Shown here one piece after another: positions 8,050-16,388 of a stretch of 64,000 nucleotides of DNA. Location: positions 1-64,000 of the IMG/VR virus record IMGVR_UViG_3300037297_000135; one strand, given 5' to 3'. The DNA comes from a virus. Each line of letters opens with the position of its first letter. Within the stretch, counting starts at the first letter, position 1. The notes beneath the pieces are model-generated. The model was not told the origin of the DNA and made no database searches. It saw only the letters and a program-made list of their open reading frames with translations. The position numbers were made by a program, and so were the translations under genes.

Positions 8050-8544
8050 ATGTTAAAATCATATAATGAAATTATAAAAGAAATAAAATGTAGTGATTTA
8101 AGTAATGATACAAAAAATATGTTGGAAAAAATTTCATATGACAAATTTAATAAAACAACAATTTTTGAAAAATATACAACTAATGATGAAATAATCAAAC
8201 AAACAAAAGAGTTGGGTGAAAGAATAGGGCTAATAAAAAATGGTGCTGTTAATGATGAATTTTTAATAAACAATGGTAAAATTTCAGCTTTTAATGTATC
8301 AGAAGTAAAAAAAATAGTAAATAAATTATATAATGATAAAAATGCATTGAGCGAAAGAGAAAAAAAATTTGTTAAATTAATCGAAAATTTAAATCTAATA
8401 AATTCCAAAAAAGAGTTTTTATATAGTAAAGAATTGGTAAAAATGATTACCACTGAAATGATTAAATTTTACAAAATTTACAATTACAAAAATAAAAGTT
8501 TTTTGATTGAAAATCCTCAAAAGCAAGTAGTATCAATGCGTTGA
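8050..8544 (+). CDS. Hypothetical protein, 164 aa
   Basis: ATG 8050 fits AAAAAGGA (8033-8039) better than the GTG at 8041. The protein is helical and charged, without a recognised domain. It is the last gene before the iteron origin region. Function not recognised. Confidence 0.55.
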   Translation: MLKSYNEIIKEIKCSDLSNDTKNMLEKISYDKFNKTTIFEKYTTNDEIIKQTKELGERIGLIKNGAVNDEFLINNGKISAFNVSEVKKIVNKLYNDKNALSEREKKFVKLIENLNLINSKKEFLYSKELVKMITTEMIKFYKIYNYKNKSFLIENPQKQVVSMR

Positions 8545-8602
8545 AGATTTTGTTTTAGTGGTTTGAAAATGATTGTTTTTACAAAATTTAACTCCTTTAT
8601 AG

Positions 8603-8619
8603 CCCAGTGATAAACTGGG
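8603..8619 (+). repeat. Small perfect hairpin upstream of iterons
   Basis: CCCAG and CTGGG arms separated by 7 bases (tgataaa). No T-run follows, so it is unlikely to be a terminator; it may be a structural part of the origin. Confidence 0.4.
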
Positions 8620-8631
8620 TTGTAGAGGGCA

Positions 8632-8710
8632 TACATAATAGACAAGTAATAGTACATAATAGACAAGTAATAGTACATAAGAGACAAGGGATAGTACATA
8701 ATAGACAAGT
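8632..8710 (+). repeat. Tandem 21-bp iterons
   Basis: Units start at 8632, 8653, 8674 and 8695 (last one 16 bp). The unit is tacataatagacaagtaatag; units 1 and 2 are identical and unit 3 differs at two positions. A spacing of 21 bp (two helical turns) is typical of RepA/Rep_3 initiator binding sites. The iterons abut a Rep_3 gene. Apparent minus-strand reading frames here are by-products of the repeats. Confidence 0.8.
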
Positions 8711-8767
8711 TTTTCGACCTCTGAACACGTTGATATGACAGGCGTTGAAGTATGCCTATAACTATAT

Positions 8768-8787
8768 ATAACTATTATAATAGTTAT
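8768..8787. promoter_or_regulatory. 20-bp perfect palindrome, possible rep operator
   Basis: The sequence from 8768 (ataactatta followed by its exact complement) is a perfect palindrome 49 bp before the rep start. Rep_3-family proteins commonly bind an inverted repeat as dimers to repress their own gene; that role is inferred here. Confidence 0.5.
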
Positions 8788-8835
8788 AATAAGACGTAAA
8801 AAAATAAAAAAATAAAAAAAAATAAGGATATAAAA

Positions 8836-9696
8836 ATGTATAACAATCTTGATTTTTTTGCAAAAGTAAAAATACATTATTTGGAAAACTTTCCTGATGT
8901 TTTTCAATTGAATTTTAGAAGATTAAAATTATTATGTAATATATATGGATTTTTAAATAATAAGTCAAAGCAATTAAAAATTAATGAATATATATTTAGA
9001 AGTGTTGACATAGTAGAGTATTTTGGTTATAGTAACAATTATAAAATTTTAAAAGAAGATTTAAATATTTTATCAAGATTAAAAGTAAATAATAAAATAA
9101 TATTTAAACATATCATATTTCGTCCAAAATTAGGTCTAATTTCTTTTGGAATAAATTCTAAGTATAAAAATACCTTTTCAAGATTAAAGTCTAATTTCAT
9201 CATTTTTGAGCTTAAAAACATAATAAGGCTAAAATATGATTTTTCTATTATTTTATATTGTTTATTAAAACAATATGAACCAATAAAGTATAGAATTATA
9301 TATTTAGATGATTTATATAAGTTTGCTAATATTGATAAAGATACTAAAATTAGTAGATTTATAGAAAATAAATTAAAAATAAGAATTGAAGAAATTAATA
9401 AATATTCTGATATATACATAACATATCATACAATAAAAAGTAATAGATATATTATAGGTATATATTTTAATATATATAGAAATAAGTATAGAATTGAATT
9501 TGATGAACAATTAAAGCTTGTATACATGTATTTAAAAAAAAATTATAATATAAATACTAATTTGACAATATTAGAACATTTTATTAATGTTGATGGTTTT
9601 AATAAAGTATATAATAAAGCTATAACGTATAAAGTAAGTTCAAATAAAGATAATACAAAATTATTTTATCAACATTTACTAAAAGAACAATATTAA
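8836..9696 (+). CDS. Rep_3-family plasmid replication initiator
   Basis: 286 residues with AAGGAT before the ATG. The protein has two winged-helix halves. The second is the more recognisable: RIIYLDDLYKFANI, then SRFIENKLKIRIEEINKYSDIYITYHTIKSN, then GIYFNIYRN, which follows the Rep_3 pattern of 'leader helix, EIN-S-L-I-Y, I-x-F-x-I'. Such initiators bind iterons to start replication of plasmids and plasmid-prophages. The 21-bp iterons and palindrome directly upstream support the call. The 3' end overlaps the convergent membrane gene by 4 bases. Confidence 0.8.
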   Translation: MYNNLDFFAKVKIHYLENFPDVFQLNFRRLKLLCNIYGFLNNKSKQLKINEYIFRSVDIVEYFGYSNNYKILKEDLNILSRLKVNNKIIFKHIIFRPKLGLISFGINSKYKNTFSRLKSNFIIFELKNIIRLKYDFSIILYCLLKQYEPIKYRIIYLDDLYKFANIDKDTKISRFIENKLKIRIEEINKYSDIYITYHTIKSNRYIIGIYFNIYRNKYRIEFDEQLKLVYMYLKKNYNINTNLTILEHFINVDGFNKVYNKAITYKVSSNKDNTKLFYQHLLKEQY

Positions 9697-10028
9697 GTAG
9701 ACTTAACAAGTAAATATAAATATATACTGATTCCAATAAATTCAAATATTATATTATTGTTATTTATAGGTATTAATATATACATAATTCCTATTATAGC
9801 AATAATTAAAATTAATAAAATCAAACTAATGTTTCTAATATTGGTTTTAGTATGATGAAAATATAAAGTTAAAAATAATGCTTTTAATGGTAAAAATAAA
9901 AATATTAATATTATTGAATATTTTGGTAAAAAATAATTAATAGTGAAATAAGTATAATATCCCATAAAAATAAAAGATAATGTAATTATACTTAGTTGTT
10001 TTATATTTATTAGTATTTTAGAAATCAT
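9693..10028 (-). CDS. Four-helix membrane protein, 111 aa
   Basis: Minus strand, excellent AGGAGGT ribosome site before the ATG ending at 10028. Four hydrophobic segments with short loops; the loop KALFLTLYFHHTKTN contains two His. Lies between rep and the divergent OB-fold gene. It could be a superinfection-immunity or plasmid-associated membrane protein, but this is a guess. Confidence 0.55.
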   Translation of the reverse strand: MISKILINIKQLSIITLSFIFMGYYTYFTINYFLPKYSIILIFLFLPLKALFLTLYFHHTKTNIRNISLILLILIIAIIGIMYILIPINNNNIIFEFIGISIYLYLLVKST

Positions 10029-10087
10029 TTTAAACCTCCTAATATTTATAAAACATATATTATAACATAATATTTATAAATACAATA

Positions 10088-10116
10088 TTGTTTTTATATT
10101 AAATTTATATTATAAT
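10088..10116 (+). promoter_or_regulatory. Promoter (TTGTTT, 17 bp, TATAAT)
   Basis: Perfect -10 TATAAT at 10111-10116 and a fair -35 at 10088, 17 bp apart. It stands just before the gene starting at 10134 and its operon with the RecD2-like helicase. Confidence 0.5.
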
Positions 10117-10133
10117 TATTAAAGGTGATAAAT

Positions 10134-10601
10134 ATGAAATTTAAAAAAATTATAGGTATAATTGCAATAATAATAATTACTGTAATAGTTAACTTTAGTA
10201 TTTTTTTGATTTATTTAAATCCTAAAAATACTAATCTTGTATTTTCTCAAAAAAGAAATGTAAAAATAGACAAAAATTTTAAATATGATGAAATCAGTGT
10301 AGAGACTTTAGTAAACAAATATACTGAAAATGAAGAATATGGTAATCATGTATATAAAGATAAAATATATACTGTTTATGGTAAAATTAATTATATAGAA
10401 TCTGATGAAAATTATATTACAATTAATCTTTATTCAGATAAGTATTTATATATAAATGTTTCGTGTAATATTTTTAAAAAAGATATTAAAAAAAAAGATA
10501 ATATAATAAAATTAAAACAAAATGATAATATAAAAATAACAGGAATAATTAAAGGTAAATTTTATGATATAATAGTGGATAATTGTATAATAAGGGAGTA
10601 A
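10134..10601 (+). CDS. Membrane-anchored tRNA_anti-like OB-fold protein
   Basis: ATG 10134 fits AAAGG; the GTG at 10125 overlaps the ribosome site. One N-terminal membrane helix, then a domain with NKYTENEEYGNHVYKDK, YTVYGKINYIE, NVSCNIF, LKQNDNIKITGIIKG and IIVDNCII. This order (Tyr..Asn-Glu..Tyr-x-Gly-Lys, V-x-G, C-x-F, L-K-x-G/N-D, V-x-G, L-x-N-C) matches the tRNA_anti-like OB-fold family of surface proteins. Related in build to the protein at 7632. Function unknown. Confidence 0.6.
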   Translation: MKFKKIIGIIAIIIITVIVNFSIFLIYLNPKNTNLVFSQKRNVKIDKNFKYDEISVETLVNKYTENEEYGNHVYKDKIYTVYGKINYIESDENYITINLYSDKYLYINVSCNIFKKDIKKKDNIIKLKQNDNIKITGIIKGKFYDIIVDNCIIRE

Positions 10602-10605
10602 TGAA

Positions 10606-12807
10606 TTGATGTTAAAGATGATTGTTGTGCCTAATCGATTAGTTTTTAAGAGTAAAGAAAATGATTTCAAAATATATAAAGTTAATATAATAGATGAAAA
10701 CAGCAATATACTTTCAATTGATGAAACAATATTAGGTGAAGTATATGATTTAATTATAGATGTAGAATATATAATTGAAGCTGAAAAAGAAGTAAACAAT
10801 ATTTTTGGTACTCAATATAGGATTAAAAATGTTTATAAAGTTGATTATTCAAAGAAAGATGAAGAATTATTGTTTGCTAATTTATTTGGGAAAAGGTTAT
10901 TAAACAAGGTTATAAGGTTTATAGAATATCCTATAACTGATTTTTTAAAAAAAGATTTTGAATTTGATAAAATTGGAATTAGTGAAAAAAGTTATAAAGA
11001 TATGAAAATAAAAATAATAGCAAACAAAATATATATTGATTCGATTTGTAAGTTTAAAGAAATCAATATATCTTTTAAATTGGCTAAAAAGATAATAGAT
11101 AAATATGGGTATAATGCAGTTGAGAAGGTAAAAAAGAATCCATATATACTTTATAAAGATATAAATGGAATTGGTTTTATAAAAGCAGACCAAATAGCAA
11201 GAAATTTAGGGATAAAAGGAAATGATAAAAATAGAATAGATGCTGCTATTCATTATGTTTTAGAAGATAATTTAAATCAAAGTAATACATGGATTTATAT
11301 AGATTATTTATATAATGAATTAGAAAAACTGCTTGAAATCACAATTGATGATTTAGACAATTATATTTACAAAAATGAATTTTATTTAAATGGAGATAAA
11401 ATATCATTACGAAAGATTGTTTTAATAGAAAAAGGAATTATAGATAATTTAAATAAAATAAAAAATTCTTTTTGTAGAAAGCTTTATAAAGATGAAGAAC
11501 TTGAATTTGGGATAAAAAACAATGTTGAATTTAAATATTCTGAAAAACAAATTGAATTTATAAAAAGTTTAAATACAAATAACTTGGTTTTATTATGTGG
11601 TTATGCTGGAACTGGTAAAACTGCATCTGTTAAAGCTGTTTTAGATATTTATTCAAGTGAATTTTATAATATAAAACTTTGTAGTCCAACTGCAAAAGCA
11701 GCAAAAGTTTTATCTGAATCAACAGGTAAAAAAGCTTTAACAATTCATAGATTGTTAGGGTGTAAGGGTAAAGGTAAATTTTTTTATAACAGAACTAATA
11801 AATTGCCATGTGATTTATTGATTATAGATGAAGCATCTATGATAGATATATATATGTTTAATCATATATTAAATGCTGTTGATAATGATTGTAGAGTTAT
11901 TATTATAGGAGATATTGCGCAATTAGAGAGTGTTCAATGTGGTAATGTATTCTATGATTTAATAAAATCAAGAGAATACAATATGGTGATATATAAAGAA
12001 GTATATAGGCAAGCAAAAGAATCAGGTATATTAACTATTGCTAATGAAGTTCGTAAAGGTAATAGTTATTATTTCAAAGAGCTTTTAAAAACAAAAAATC
12101 ATTTTGAAACAAATGAAGAAGGAAATGTAATTGGTTTTATAAATATAAAAGATAATTTCAATTTATTTTTGAATGATAAACAAAATATGATGAATAAATT
12201 ATTAGGGAATTATAAACAAAGTATTGAAAAATATGGTGTTGAAAATGTTTTAGTGATATCACCGTATAAAAAAGGTGATTTAGGAGTAAGAAATATAAAT
12301 GAAAGTATAAAAAAAATAGTAAATAATAAAGATGGTATTGAAATTAAAGGAGTTCTTTTTTCAATTGGCGATAAAGTAAAACATATAAAAAATGACTATG
12401 AAAGAGAACAATACGATAAAAAAAATTATGATATAACATTGAATGAATATGGTGTTTTCAATGGTGATTTTGGTATAATAGTTGATATTCAAGATGAAAT
12501 AATATTTGTAGATTATGAAGATAAAATCATAAAATATGAATACCCATACAATGATTTAGAATTGGCATATGCTATAACATGTCATAGTTCACAGGGTTCA
12601 CAAGCTGATTTAGTTATTGGGATTATGGATATTTCGCATTATATTAATTTAAAAAGAAATTTGTTATATACAATGATAACAAGAGCTAAAAAGAATTTTA
12701 TATTGATTGTGAATTCAAAAGCATTGTTTATTGCAATTAATAATAATACAAGCATAAAAAAACAAACTTATATAAACGATATAATAAATAATAAATTAAT
12801 AATATGA
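10606..12807 (+). CDS. RecD2-like SF1B DNA helicase
   Basis: 733 residues from TTG 10606 (ATG 10609 is an alternative; AAGGGAG at 10592-10598 serves either). The N-terminal region includes helix-hairpin-helix-like turns (NPYILYKDINGIGFIKAD). Then come motif I GYAGTGKT (Lys338), motif II LLIIDEASMID, the Q-containing DIAQLESV, and the C-terminal 2B/UvrD_C motifs ITCHSSQGSQADLVI and LLYTMITRAKKNFIL. These define RecD2-type 5'-3' helicases, which act in phage replication and recombination. Slightly short for RecD2 but all motifs are intact. Confidence 0.9.
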   Translation: MMLKMIVVPNRLVFKSKENDFKIYKVNIIDENSNILSIDETILGEVYDLIIDVEYIIEAEKEVNNIFGTQYRIKNVYKVDYSKKDEELLFANLFGKRLLNKVIRFIEYPITDFLKKDFEFDKIGISEKSYKDMKIKIIANKIYIDSICKFKEINISFKLAKKIIDKYGYNAVEKVKKNPYILYKDINGIGFIKADQIARNLGIKGNDKNRIDAAIHYVLEDNLNQSNTWIYIDYLYNELEKLLEITIDDLDNYIYKNEFYLNGDKISLRKIVLIEKGIIDNLNKIKNSFCRKLYKDEELEFGIKNNVEFKYSEKQIEFIKSLNTNNLVLLCGYAGTGKTASVKAVLDIYSSEFYNIKLCSPTAKAAKVLSESTGKKALTIHRLLGCKGKGKFFYNRTNKLPCDLLIIDEASMIDIYMFNHILNAVDNDCRVIIIGDIAQLESVQCGNVFYDLIKSREYNMVIYKEVYRQAKESGILTIANEVRKGNSYYFKELLKTKNHFETNEEGNVIGFINIKDNFNLFLNDKQNMMNKLLGNYKQSIEKYGVENVLVISPYKKGDLGVRNINESIKKIVNNKDGIEIKGVLFSIGDKVKHIKNDYEREQYDKKNYDITLNEYGVFNGDFGIIVDIQDEIIFVDYEDKIIKYEYPYNDLELAYAITCHSSQGSQADLVIGIMDISHYINLKRNLLYTMITRAKKNFILIVNSKALFIAINNNTSIKKQTYINDIINNKLII

Positions 12808-12816
12808 GGTGTAAAA

Positions 12817-13314
12817 ATGAGTGATATAAATAAAGAAGATATGAAAAAAGTGATTGAGAGTTTAGTTAATGCATTTAAACAAGAAAAACAAACGGAATTA
12901 AAAGATATAATTGATATTTTTAAAAATTTAAATATAAAACCTAAAAATTTTTATTTGTTTTTTATGTTTAATTTAAGAACAGCTATTGAAAGTGTATATG
13001 GCAAAAATAATGTTGATATAATTTTGTATTATAATATTTTTGAATGCAATATTGAAAATGTAATTTCAACTATTGAAGGAACTTGTTGTTGTGCTGATAA
13101 AGCAAATTATTTGATTTCTAAATATTTTGAATGGAAGAATAAAAATGAAATAATTGATTTTTCAACAAAAAAGAAAGAAGAATTTTGGATTCCAAATAAT
13201 GGTACATTTTTTGAATGGATGGATTTTATAGATTCAATAAAAGGATTGATATATGGAAATTTTGAAAAATATATGGAATGTTTAAAAACATTGTTGATTT
13301 ATAGTTTGAAATAA
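12817..13314 (+). CDS. Hypothetical protein, 165 aa
   Basis: Nine bases after the helicase stop, with AGGTG before the ATG. Helical; contains a cluster TCCCADK and aromatic-rich FFEWMDFIDS. No domain recognised. Last gene of the early operon before a terminator. Confidence 0.6.
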   Translation: MSDINKEDMKKVIESLVNAFKQEKQTELKDIIDIFKNLNIKPKNFYLFFMFNLRTAIESVYGKNNVDIILYYNIFECNIENVISTIEGTCCCADKANYLISKYFEWKNKNEIIDFSTKKKEEFWIPNNGTFFEWMDFIDSIKGLIYGNFEKYMECLKTLLIYSLK

Positions 13315-13379
13315 TATAATATATATACGTCGAATCATTTGTTTGTGTTTTTCAATGTTTAACTAAGTTGAATTTGAGC

Positions 13380-13413
13380 AAAAAAGGTTTATGATGTAGC
13401 ATAATCCTTTTTT
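13380..13413 (+). terminator. Intrinsic terminator
   Basis: aaaaaagg-tttatg pairs with cataatcctttttt (one internal mismatch), ending in a T-run. It closes the early operon ahead of a strong promoter. Confidence 0.6.
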
Positions 13414-13435
13414 GTTTGTAATAGAATGTATATAT

Positions 13436-13464
13436 TTGACATATTTGAAAAAATATATTATAAT
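13436..13464 (+). promoter_or_regulatory. Strong sigma-A promoter (TTGACA, 17 bp, TATAAT)
   Basis: Both hexamers are perfect and exactly 17 bp apart, 35 bp before the HTH-protein gene. Likely drives the regulator and perhaps the packaging genes. Confidence 0.85.
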
Positions 13465-13498
13465 TAAAATATATTTTACAAATAGGGAATGATTTTAC

Positions 13499-14467
13499 AT
13501 GTACAACAATATAGAGAAAATGTTATCTGAATTAGATTTTTCAAATCGTGATTTAGATTATCGGTTGAATATTTTAAATAATATTTTGTATGATGAATAC
13601 GGAGTTTTAAACAATGAATTGACAATATATTTAGATAATATAAATGTAAATTTAAATAAAAGTGATTTTTTAGTTTCAAATAATAAAATTGTTAAAATGT
13701 TAGAAAAAATGGCTGATTATTTATTGCATGTATATAAAAAAAAAGATGATGATAAAACATATAAGATTTATAAATATACAGAATTAATAAAAAAAGCAAC
13801 TGCTGAAAGAAAAAGCATAGGTATAATAATTAAAGATTTATATTTTAATTATGCTAGTAAAGATAAAAATGAAATTATTTATATTGAGTATAAAAAAAAT
13901 TGTTTAAAAGTAAAAAAACAAAAAATAACAAAAAAAGATTTTCAAACAATCCCAATTTTAAAAGATTATGAATATTTAAAAGAAAAGATAAAAGATGAAT
14001 TAAGCTTTTTAGATTCTCAAAATTTAAAAAATAAAAAAAGAAAAACGATTTTAAGAGCAATGTATGGTGAAATAGTAACAGACCAATTGTTAGTTAAAGA
14101 TTCAGTTTTAGGAACAATATATTTTAAAAATTCAAATAATATAAATATAAAAGATAATGATTATGTGCCTTTTAATTTTAATGATAGAAATAATATTTTA
14201 GAACTTTTAAGATGTAAAGAAGATTTAACAACTAGTATTGGTTGCATTGTATATGATTTAAATAATTTAATAAAAAAAATAAAATGGAGTAGTTTAGAAA
14301 AAACTATAATTCAAATGTATAAAGATGAAAAAAAAGTAATAGAGATTTCATATGAATTAGGATTAAAATATCATGAAGTAAGAAAATATATAAATAATAT
14401 ATATAAAAAAATAATTAAAAAATATAACATGCATTATAAAGCCTGGGTAAATAAAAAATATATATAG
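13499..14467 (+). CDS. Helix-turn-helix protein with sigma-70 region-4-like C-terminus
   Basis: 322 residues. The first two thirds are helical and unrecognised. Residues about 268-312 (SLEKTIIQMYKDEKKVIEISYELGLKYHEVRKYINNIYKKII) form a sigma-region-4/LuxR-like HTH: an L-E-K helix, 'I-x-E-I-S-x-x-L-G-L' turn and recognition helix. It has its own perfect promoter and stands just upstream of the packaging and head operon, so a late-gene transcription activator is the natural guess; a terminase-associated DNA-binding protein is the alternative. Confidence 0.55.
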   Translation: MYNNIEKMLSELDFSNRDLDYRLNILNNILYDEYGVLNNELTIYLDNINVNLNKSDFLVSNNKIVKMLEKMADYLLHVYKKKDDDKTYKIYKYTELIKKATAERKSIGIIIKDLYFNYASKDKNEIIYIEYKKNCLKVKKQKITKKDFQTIPILKDYEYLKEKIKDELSFLDSQNLKNKKRKTILRAMYGEIVTDQLLVKDSVLGTIYFKNSNNINIKDNDYVPFNFNDRNNILELLRCKEDLTTSIGCIVYDLNNLIKKIKWSSLEKTIIQMYKDEKKVIEISYELGLKYHEVRKYINNIYKKIIKKYNMHYKAWVNKKYI

Positions 14468-14603
14468 ATATTTACAAATGATGTAATAATATGTAATTAT
14501 AAATGACTATTATATTTTTTTAATTTTGAAATGTAAAAAAATATAAAATATGTATAAAATATACTTGACTTTATACATTATACTTTTTGAAAGGGGTGTA
14601 ATT

Positions 14604-14810
14604 ATGGCAAATTTAGTTAAATTAGATACGAAAGCTAGTGTTAATGGGTTGTTAGTGTCAATTGATGATAATGGTGATATGGTTGTTGCTGGAAAAGATG
14701 AATCAGAAACAGTAAATGTTATAAAGATAATAAAGATGTTTTTGAATCATGAAATCAAGTTATCAATTTCAAAGTCTGAAAAAGGTGATTTTGATGAAGA
14801 AAAACAATAA
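14604..14810 (+). CDS. Hypothetical protein, 68 aa
   Basis: ATG 14604 follows GAAAGGGGTG; the upstream ATG at 14550 has no ribosome site. Small soluble protein (ANLVKLDTKASVNGLLVSID). Its 3' end overlaps the next gene by 17 bases. Function unknown. Confidence 0.6.
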   Translation: MANLVKLDTKASVNGLLVSIDDNGDMVVAGKDESETVNVIKIIKMFLNHEIKLSISKSEKGDFDEEKQ

Positions 14811-15030
14811 TAAAATATATTTAGCTGTTGATAATAGCAATATGAAAAATGGAAAGATTATAAATTTTGAAGATATAGAAAAGATAAAAAACAGAATAAG
14901 TAAAAAAGTAAAAAGAATAAAAAAAGTAACAGATAAAAATGATGAAGTTGTTGAAATTTTAGTAAGTGAATTAAAAGAGATATTATGTGAAGAATGTTTT
15001 TTTAATTTAATAAGTTATTTAAAAGAATAG
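14794..15030 (+). CDS. Hypothetical protein, 78 aa
   Basis: ATG 14794 has AAAGGTG upstream. Basic N-terminal half and a CEECF motif near the C-terminus. Translationally coupled to the gene before it. Function unknown. Confidence 0.6.
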   Translation: MKKNNNKIYLAVDNSNMKNGKIINFEDIEKIKNRISKKVKRIKKVTDKNDEVVEILVSELKEILCEECFFNLISYLKE

Positions 15031-15042
15031 GGGAATGTAATT

Positions 15043-15447
15043 ATGGGATTAGATTATTTATTTATTTATGAAGATGAAAAAGATATAGGTTTATTAGTTG
15101 GATATTTAAGAAAAAGATATTTTGATGATATTTTTGTTTGTAAAAATCAAATACAAGTTTCAAATATACAATTTCTTTTAAGACCTAAAAAAGGTATTTG
15201 TGAAAATGTAAGAGGTATAAGAGTTGATGGTATATTTACATCATTTGATGCAAATGAAATTAATATAGAACAAAGGAATACATTATTGTATCCATTGCTT
15301 AAAACAGATAGTATTTTTATAAACAATGATTTATATTATATAAATGATATTTCAGATGAAATAGGAAAAGAAAAAGCACAAATGACTTATACGATGTTAA
15401 ATACAACATTATTTTTAGGTGGAACATTGTTAGGTACATGTGTATAA
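15043..15447 (+). CDS. Hypothetical protein, 134 aa
   Basis: Strong AGGGGAATG context. Predicted mixed alpha/beta with a hydrophobic Gly-rich end (TLFLGGTLLGTCV). Lies just ahead of tRNA-Gln and the terminase genes. Not recognised. Confidence 0.6.
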   Translation: MGLDYLFIYEDEKDIGLLVGYLRKRYFDDIFVCKNQIQVSNIQFLLRPKKGICENVRGIRVDGIFTSFDANEINIEQRNTLLYPLLKTDSIFINNDLYYINDISDEIGKEKAQMTYTMLNTTLFLGGTLLGTCV

Positions 15448-15455
15448 ATACAAAA

Positions 15456-15527
15456 TGGGATGTGGTCAAGTAGGTAAGACATCAGACTTTGAATCTGGTA
15501 TCATAGGTTCGACTCCTATCATCCCAG
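15456..15527 (+). tRNA. tRNA-Gln (TTG)
   Basis: Acceptor TGGGATG pairs fully with CATCCCA. D arm gtc/gac, anticodon loop ctttgaa between tcaga/tctgg, T arm atagg-ttcgact-cctat. No CCA encoded. Sits 27 bases before the small terminase gene. Confidence 0.92.
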
Positions 15528-15554
15528 TAAAAATGATTTTAATAGGGTGATAGT

Positions 15555-16388
15555 ATGGCAGATATAGTTAAGAAATGTGTTAAATGTGGTCAAAAAAAAG
15601 TTTTAAATGATTTTTATTCAAATAGTAAATGGAGAGAAGAATTTTATAGAGATAGATGGTGCAAAAAATGTGCTAGGATTCTAGTGATTGATGAAAATGT
15701 ATTAAAAGAATATTTTGATGATAATAGAAGAATTTACCCCAATAATTATTGGGGTAAAATTTATGAAAAAGCAAAAAAAAGTGTATCTAAAGATTTACCT
15801 GCTTTGCAAGGAAAAGAAAAGATGGATAAGATTTTAAAAACAACTAGAAATAATTGTTTTAGTTTGATGAATTTTAGAGCATATTATAAATTTATAGAAA
15901 CAGAATTAAAAGATGAAGATAAGGTTGTAGCTGAAGTAAGACAAGATGAAAGAATGAAATCATATAATAAAAAATGGCATGGATATTATACAAAAGAAGA
16001 TATAGATTATCTTGAAAAATATTATGAAGGATTAGATAATGATTTTAGGTTAAGTAATCATAGTTATAGGGATTATGCTAAAAAAGTTTGTAAAGCTAGT
16101 TTAGCAATGGATAAATTTTTTGCAGATATGCAAAGTGGTGTTGAAGGTGCAGAAAAAAAATATAAAGAATTAAAAGCTATTTTTGATACATTAAGTCAAA
16201 GTGCTAAGTTCGCTGAAAAATCAAGGTCAACAAATGATGTTGTTGGATATGGTAGTTTTGGAGAATTAACAAAAGCACTTGAAGATGATGGATTTTTAAC
16301 CAAACCTGTAAGATTTTCTGATGATGATATAGATTTAATAATAGATGAATTTAGATGGATAATTTCTGCTGTAGGTGAAAAATTCTAA
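15555..16388 (+). CDS. Putative terminase small subunit (zinc-finger type)
   Basis: 277 residues. The N-terminus has a zinc ribbon (CVKCGQKK ... CKKCAR), followed by a helical body. Its stop overlaps the start of the large terminase by one base, the usual place for the DNA-recognition subunit. Assignment rests mainly on position plus the DNA-binding-type ribbon. Confidence 0.65.
   Translation: MADIVKKCVKCGQKKVLNDFYSNSKWREEFYRDRWCKKCARILVIDENVLKEYFDDNRRIYPNNYWGKIYEKAKKSVSKDLPALQGKEKMDKILKTTRNNCFSLMNFRAYYKFIETELKDEDKVVAEVRQDERMKSYNKKWHGYYTKEDIDYLEKYYEGLDNDFRLSNHSYRDYAKKVCKASLAMDKFFADMQSGVEGAEKKYKELKAIFDTLSQSAKFAEKSRSTNDVVGYGSFGELTKALEDDGFLTKPVRFSDDDIDLIIDEFRWIISAVGEKF

Larger units (their letters stand above)
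8545..8835. other. Plasmid-type replication origin region (iterons, hairpin, palindrome, AT-rich tract)
   Basis: No gene occupies this 291-bp gap. In order it holds a short perfect hairpin (8603-8619), nearly four tandem 21-bp repeats (8632-8710), a 20-bp perfect palindrome (8768-8787) and an A/T tract leading into the ribosome site of the Rep_3 gene. This is the standard layout of an iteron-controlled plasmid origin next to its initiator gene. Origin activity is inferred from layout. Confidence 0.75.

Noticed and set aside
8632-8710. CRISPR-like array
   Set aside because: The units are contiguous 21-mers without unique spacers and lie beside a Rep_3 gene, so they are iterons.
8533-8907. Minus-strand frames with YYVLLLVYYV repeats
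   Set aside because: They are the complement of the 21-bp iterons and have no start signals.
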